Part shown: in pieces, positions 61,561-64,000 of the stretch
How the letters are laid out: every line of letters starts with the position of its first letter
How positions within the stretch are numbered: the first letter of the stretch is position 1
NCBI GenBank assembly: GCA_023333565.1
Contig: JAJKFH010001531.1
Location: 183,295 to 247,294 of the forward strand
Direction of reading: 5' to 3'
DNA length: 64,000 nucleotides
DNA from: Puffinus mauretanicus
Lineage: Eukaryota > Chordata > Aves > Procellariiformes > Procellariidae
Made by a program: the position numbers and the translations under genes
The notes under the pieces: generated by a model
What the model was told of the DNA's origin: nothing
What the model saw: the letters and a program-made list of their open reading frames with translations, nothing else
The model's database searches: none

Positions 61561-63905
61561 AATAGATTATTAATTAAAAACATTACCGGTATGATCAGTC
61601 ATCTTTTCTTTATGAAACTGTGATGGCAAGTGGTGAACTTTTTAGCCCGTCTCTCTAAGAGGATATAGTTCCCAGGATTGAAGAAGTAATGATTGTTGTT
61701 ATTGTGCATTTTTTTCCTTTCATCACTTTGCAAGCCTTTGCCTGACAGCTACATTGAGTACCTCAGTTGCTTCCTGCAGATTTATTTCCTGGTCTCACAC
61801 AGTTCTGCCTGATAACCCTGCGTGCCCTTGGTTGGAGTGAATGCAGCACTGGCAACAATGGCTGCCTATAAATTCCATGCAGATATGTAACACATTTGAC
61901 AATGATTCCTCCTAACCAATTAAAATAACATCTATGGATGAATAGGACAATTTTCTTTGTCTGAAGCATCTCTATTTATTTTTTTCCCCTCCCAGGAAAG
62001 GAGGTAAGAGGTGACTGTGACCATAGATTAAAGATTAACCCATAAGAATATATCTTTTAGAAGTGCGTGACCTTGTTTGTATTTTAGTAAAAAAAAGAAG
62101 AAATCTTAAGAGACAACTATTTTAGTGCAATTACTGTGTATAATTACATGTTGAAATGCACTGTTACAAAAACCACATCATCGGAGTGTCTTTATAACGC
62201 AGACTAGTCATTTGCCAAATTGGTGCTGCCGCTGATGCTGAATAAAAAAGGGTATTTACCTGTGACATCTGATCTTGGCCAATATGTCAGTGTGTTACAT
62301 AGTTGGGAAATGGTTGGAATACTGCCTGTGGTGCTTGTGCTGATGGATCCCAATTGATGTCTGTCCATCAGCTTGTCAGTAAATTAAAAAAGAAAAAAGA
62401 AAAAACTTCATCAGGAGATAGGTAAATAGGTTTAGTGTCCTGAATATGCATACGTGTGTGTGTGTAAATATGTATTGTAATTTCCACAATATAATTATAT
62501 CTCTGGGTGGAAAAAAAAAACCAAAACCCCGAACAACTACTCCAGATTTCGTTAGCATCAGTCAGAATTCAAATTTAGTGCATTGTGCTTGTTGCAAATT
62601 CAAATTTCTGTGAGGAACAAAAGAGAAACCAGGATTATCTTTGAGAAAATTCAAAACATTACAGGGATACCTTCCCAGCTGATCTAAAGAGTTGTGGTTC
62701 TACTTAAACGTTGTATATATCTAACTATCCATATAGCCTTCCCAGTAACGTTAACCAACTAATTTTATTTACTACGTCCATTTGCTTATTAGTAAATAAT
62801 AATGAAAAGTGTGTTAAAATTACAGCATACTGGCAGTATAGTCCCTTATCAAGAACAGAAGTTTTTCATATTGCTAGTAACATGTCCTGCACTTTAAAAA
62901 TGCAAGCTACTAAACTACACTTGGCTGGAGCTTGTAGGGGATAAAAAGGCAAGAAGTGGAAGGGCACAACAGTATGGTTCTACTAATGAACTTCTGTTTT
63001 TAATTACTTTATTGTTTAGAGAAGCTTGTTTCATTTGAGGGATTATTGTGTGGAAATAGTAATATATCTTCTGGATGTTCGATTGGCACTTTCAATTTTT
63101 GTGATGCTTTTTTTTTTGCCTTTTTTCACAGTTTTTGACCATTTCTACTAAATTCCTCAATACATTTGAACTCAAGTGATTGTCTTGACAAAATATTCCA
63201 TTTTGCAAGGAAGGAATCCTTTTAAAATACACATTTAAACAGAAGAATTCAGGGATATCATTGAGTCAAAATGGAAAAAATTCCTTACTTTTAAGCTAGC
63301 AGCCATATTTTTATAACAGGCGTTCATGCTTGCTTCTACTATTTGATTCCACAAAATCATGAGCACGTATTTAATTGTGTGTGTAGGAGTTGCTTGTTGA
63401 CCTTGGTAGGATCATGTAGGAGCATAGTTAAACATGCATATAAAAACCATGCATATTTGCAAAATCAATTATGCCTCTATTTAACAAAAAGTAATTTCAC
63501 ATGGAAAATTTACTGTTAATACCATGTTACAAACTAGTCACAAACTAGGTAGAAACACTAGGCATTTATAAATATACTGGAATATCAAGAAGCTGCCAGT
63601 TTTTCTAACAGTGAAGGAGAACCCATCACACATTGCTATATGGACACGTACAGAACCTACAATTGCTATTTATAGAACTAATGACTGTAAAACATTTGTG
63701 TGCCAATCTAGATATCTAGTGCACTTTAAAAGCAGAGAAGCAAGAATGTGTATCATCCAGACTGAGAAGGAGAGGGGATAGGAAATAAGTATCTGGCATC
63801 AATGGAAAACTACTGTGTTCAGTCCCAAGCATCACTAGAAGAACCGAGTGGACAGTAAAAAGCAATTGCAACTGTATCAAGAATATCCATCGTTCCACAT
63901 TCAAT

Positions 63906-63941
63906 CCTTCTGCTATAGCATTACCTTCTGCTATAGCATTC
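63906..63941 (+). repeat. 18-bp tandem duplication
   Basis: ccttctgctatagcatta (63906-63923) is followed directly by the same unit with one final base change (63924-63941). Confidence 0.9.
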
Positions 63942-64000
63942 TAAGCAAGTGCCTTTCCTAACAACTTTGAAACGCTGTCCCCACCTTCATTTTACAGACC

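Larger units (their letters stand above)
1..64000 (+). other. EHBP1: EHBP1 gene, internal portion (8 exons; both ends outside window)
   Basis: Eight exons on the + strand join in one frame to 406 codons closely matching vertebrate EHBP1, roughly residues 105-510 of a protein of about 1230 residues. What is seen: the end of an N-terminal C2 domain, acidic linker, five NPF motifs, a KRKAPEPP-type basic/proline segment and the first half of a CH domain. What is known of the family: EHBP1 binds EHD1/EHD2 through NPF motifs, actin through the CH domain and Rab8/10 family GTPases through a C-terminal bMERB domain, in endocytic recycling and GLUT4 trafficking. Start codon, stop codon, promoter and polyA site are all outside the window. 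Phases at the junctions are 0/2, 2/1, 1/1, 1/1, 1/2, 2/0, 0/2 and 2/0, with no internal stop or frameshift. The paralogue EHBP1L1 is less likely, because motif order and linker sequence follow EHBP1. Confidence 0.95.
60265..64000 (+). other. EHBP1: intron (5' part), beyond the last visible exon
   Basis: Begins with donor gtaaga. No further exon recognised. Two stretches (61400-61560 and 61740-61960) look like conserved non-coding sequence; an 18-bp tandem duplication lies at 63906-63941. Rest unique AT-rich intron. Confidence 0.85.

Noticed and set aside
60265..64000. Next CH-domain exon (expected AYDGFA start)
   Set aside because: Searched by eye through the end of the window and not found; it must lie downstream.
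1..64000. Prokaryotic-type systems, CRISPR arrays, operons, phage or plasmid modules
   Set aside because: The sequence is spliced vertebrate DNA; no regularly spaced repeats, ribosome-binding sites or compact gene strings are present.

Overview
The window is vertebrate nuclear DNA, most likely from a bird. It holds the middle of one large protein-coding gene on the + strand, which I recognise as EHBP1 (EH domain-binding protein 1). The organism call rests on avian-style CR1 LINE 3' ends (near 1705, 27893 and 31868), a CR1 reverse-transcriptase frame at 1842-2297, AT-rich introns with few recent repeats, and old amniote MIR-like and CR1 relics. A crocodilian or turtle is not strictly excluded.

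Eight internal coding exons are placed by protein similarity, GT/AG splice sites and continuous reading phase: 780-961, 4413-4552, 10634-10738, 11442-11564, 20813-21065, 27477-27663, 59396-59574 and 60216-60264. They total 1218 nt (406 codons) and join without a frame break. In order they encode the end of the N-terminal C2 domain, an acidic linker, two short related phase-symmetric exons, a disordered region with five NPF motifs that bind EH domains, a basic/proline linker, and the first half of a calponin-homology (CH) domain. The first C2 exons lie upstream of base 1. The rest of the CH domain, the coiled coil and the C-terminal Rab-binding bMERB region lie beyond base 64000. In the cell EHBP1 links EHD proteins and Rab8/Rab10-type endosomal tubules to actin through the CH domain.

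Everything else is intron, about 98% of the window; the largest intron, 27664-59395, is 31.7 kb. Intronic content I can support: a fairly well preserved CR1 (1705-2313), an older CR1 (2947-3645), CR1 3' tips (27893-27960, 31866-32000), a very old CR1/L3-type element of about 1.65 kb whose RT frame is still readable (49150-50800), MIR-like SINE cores (6930, 7395, 23950, 53041), a fossil Tc1-like transposase fragment (41050-41125), a possible DIRS/LTR-type relic (12290-14980), microsatellites, short palindromes, a CpG-richer patch near 39000-39660, and several stretches that look like conserved non-coding elements. I found no rRNA, tRNA, CRISPR array, operon or prokaryotic system, and no second convincing gene. 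The most interesting signals are the splicing context around the skippable 105-nt exon, the Tc1-like fossil, the readable ancient CR1, and an unexplained coding-like block on the minus strand at 42245-43157.
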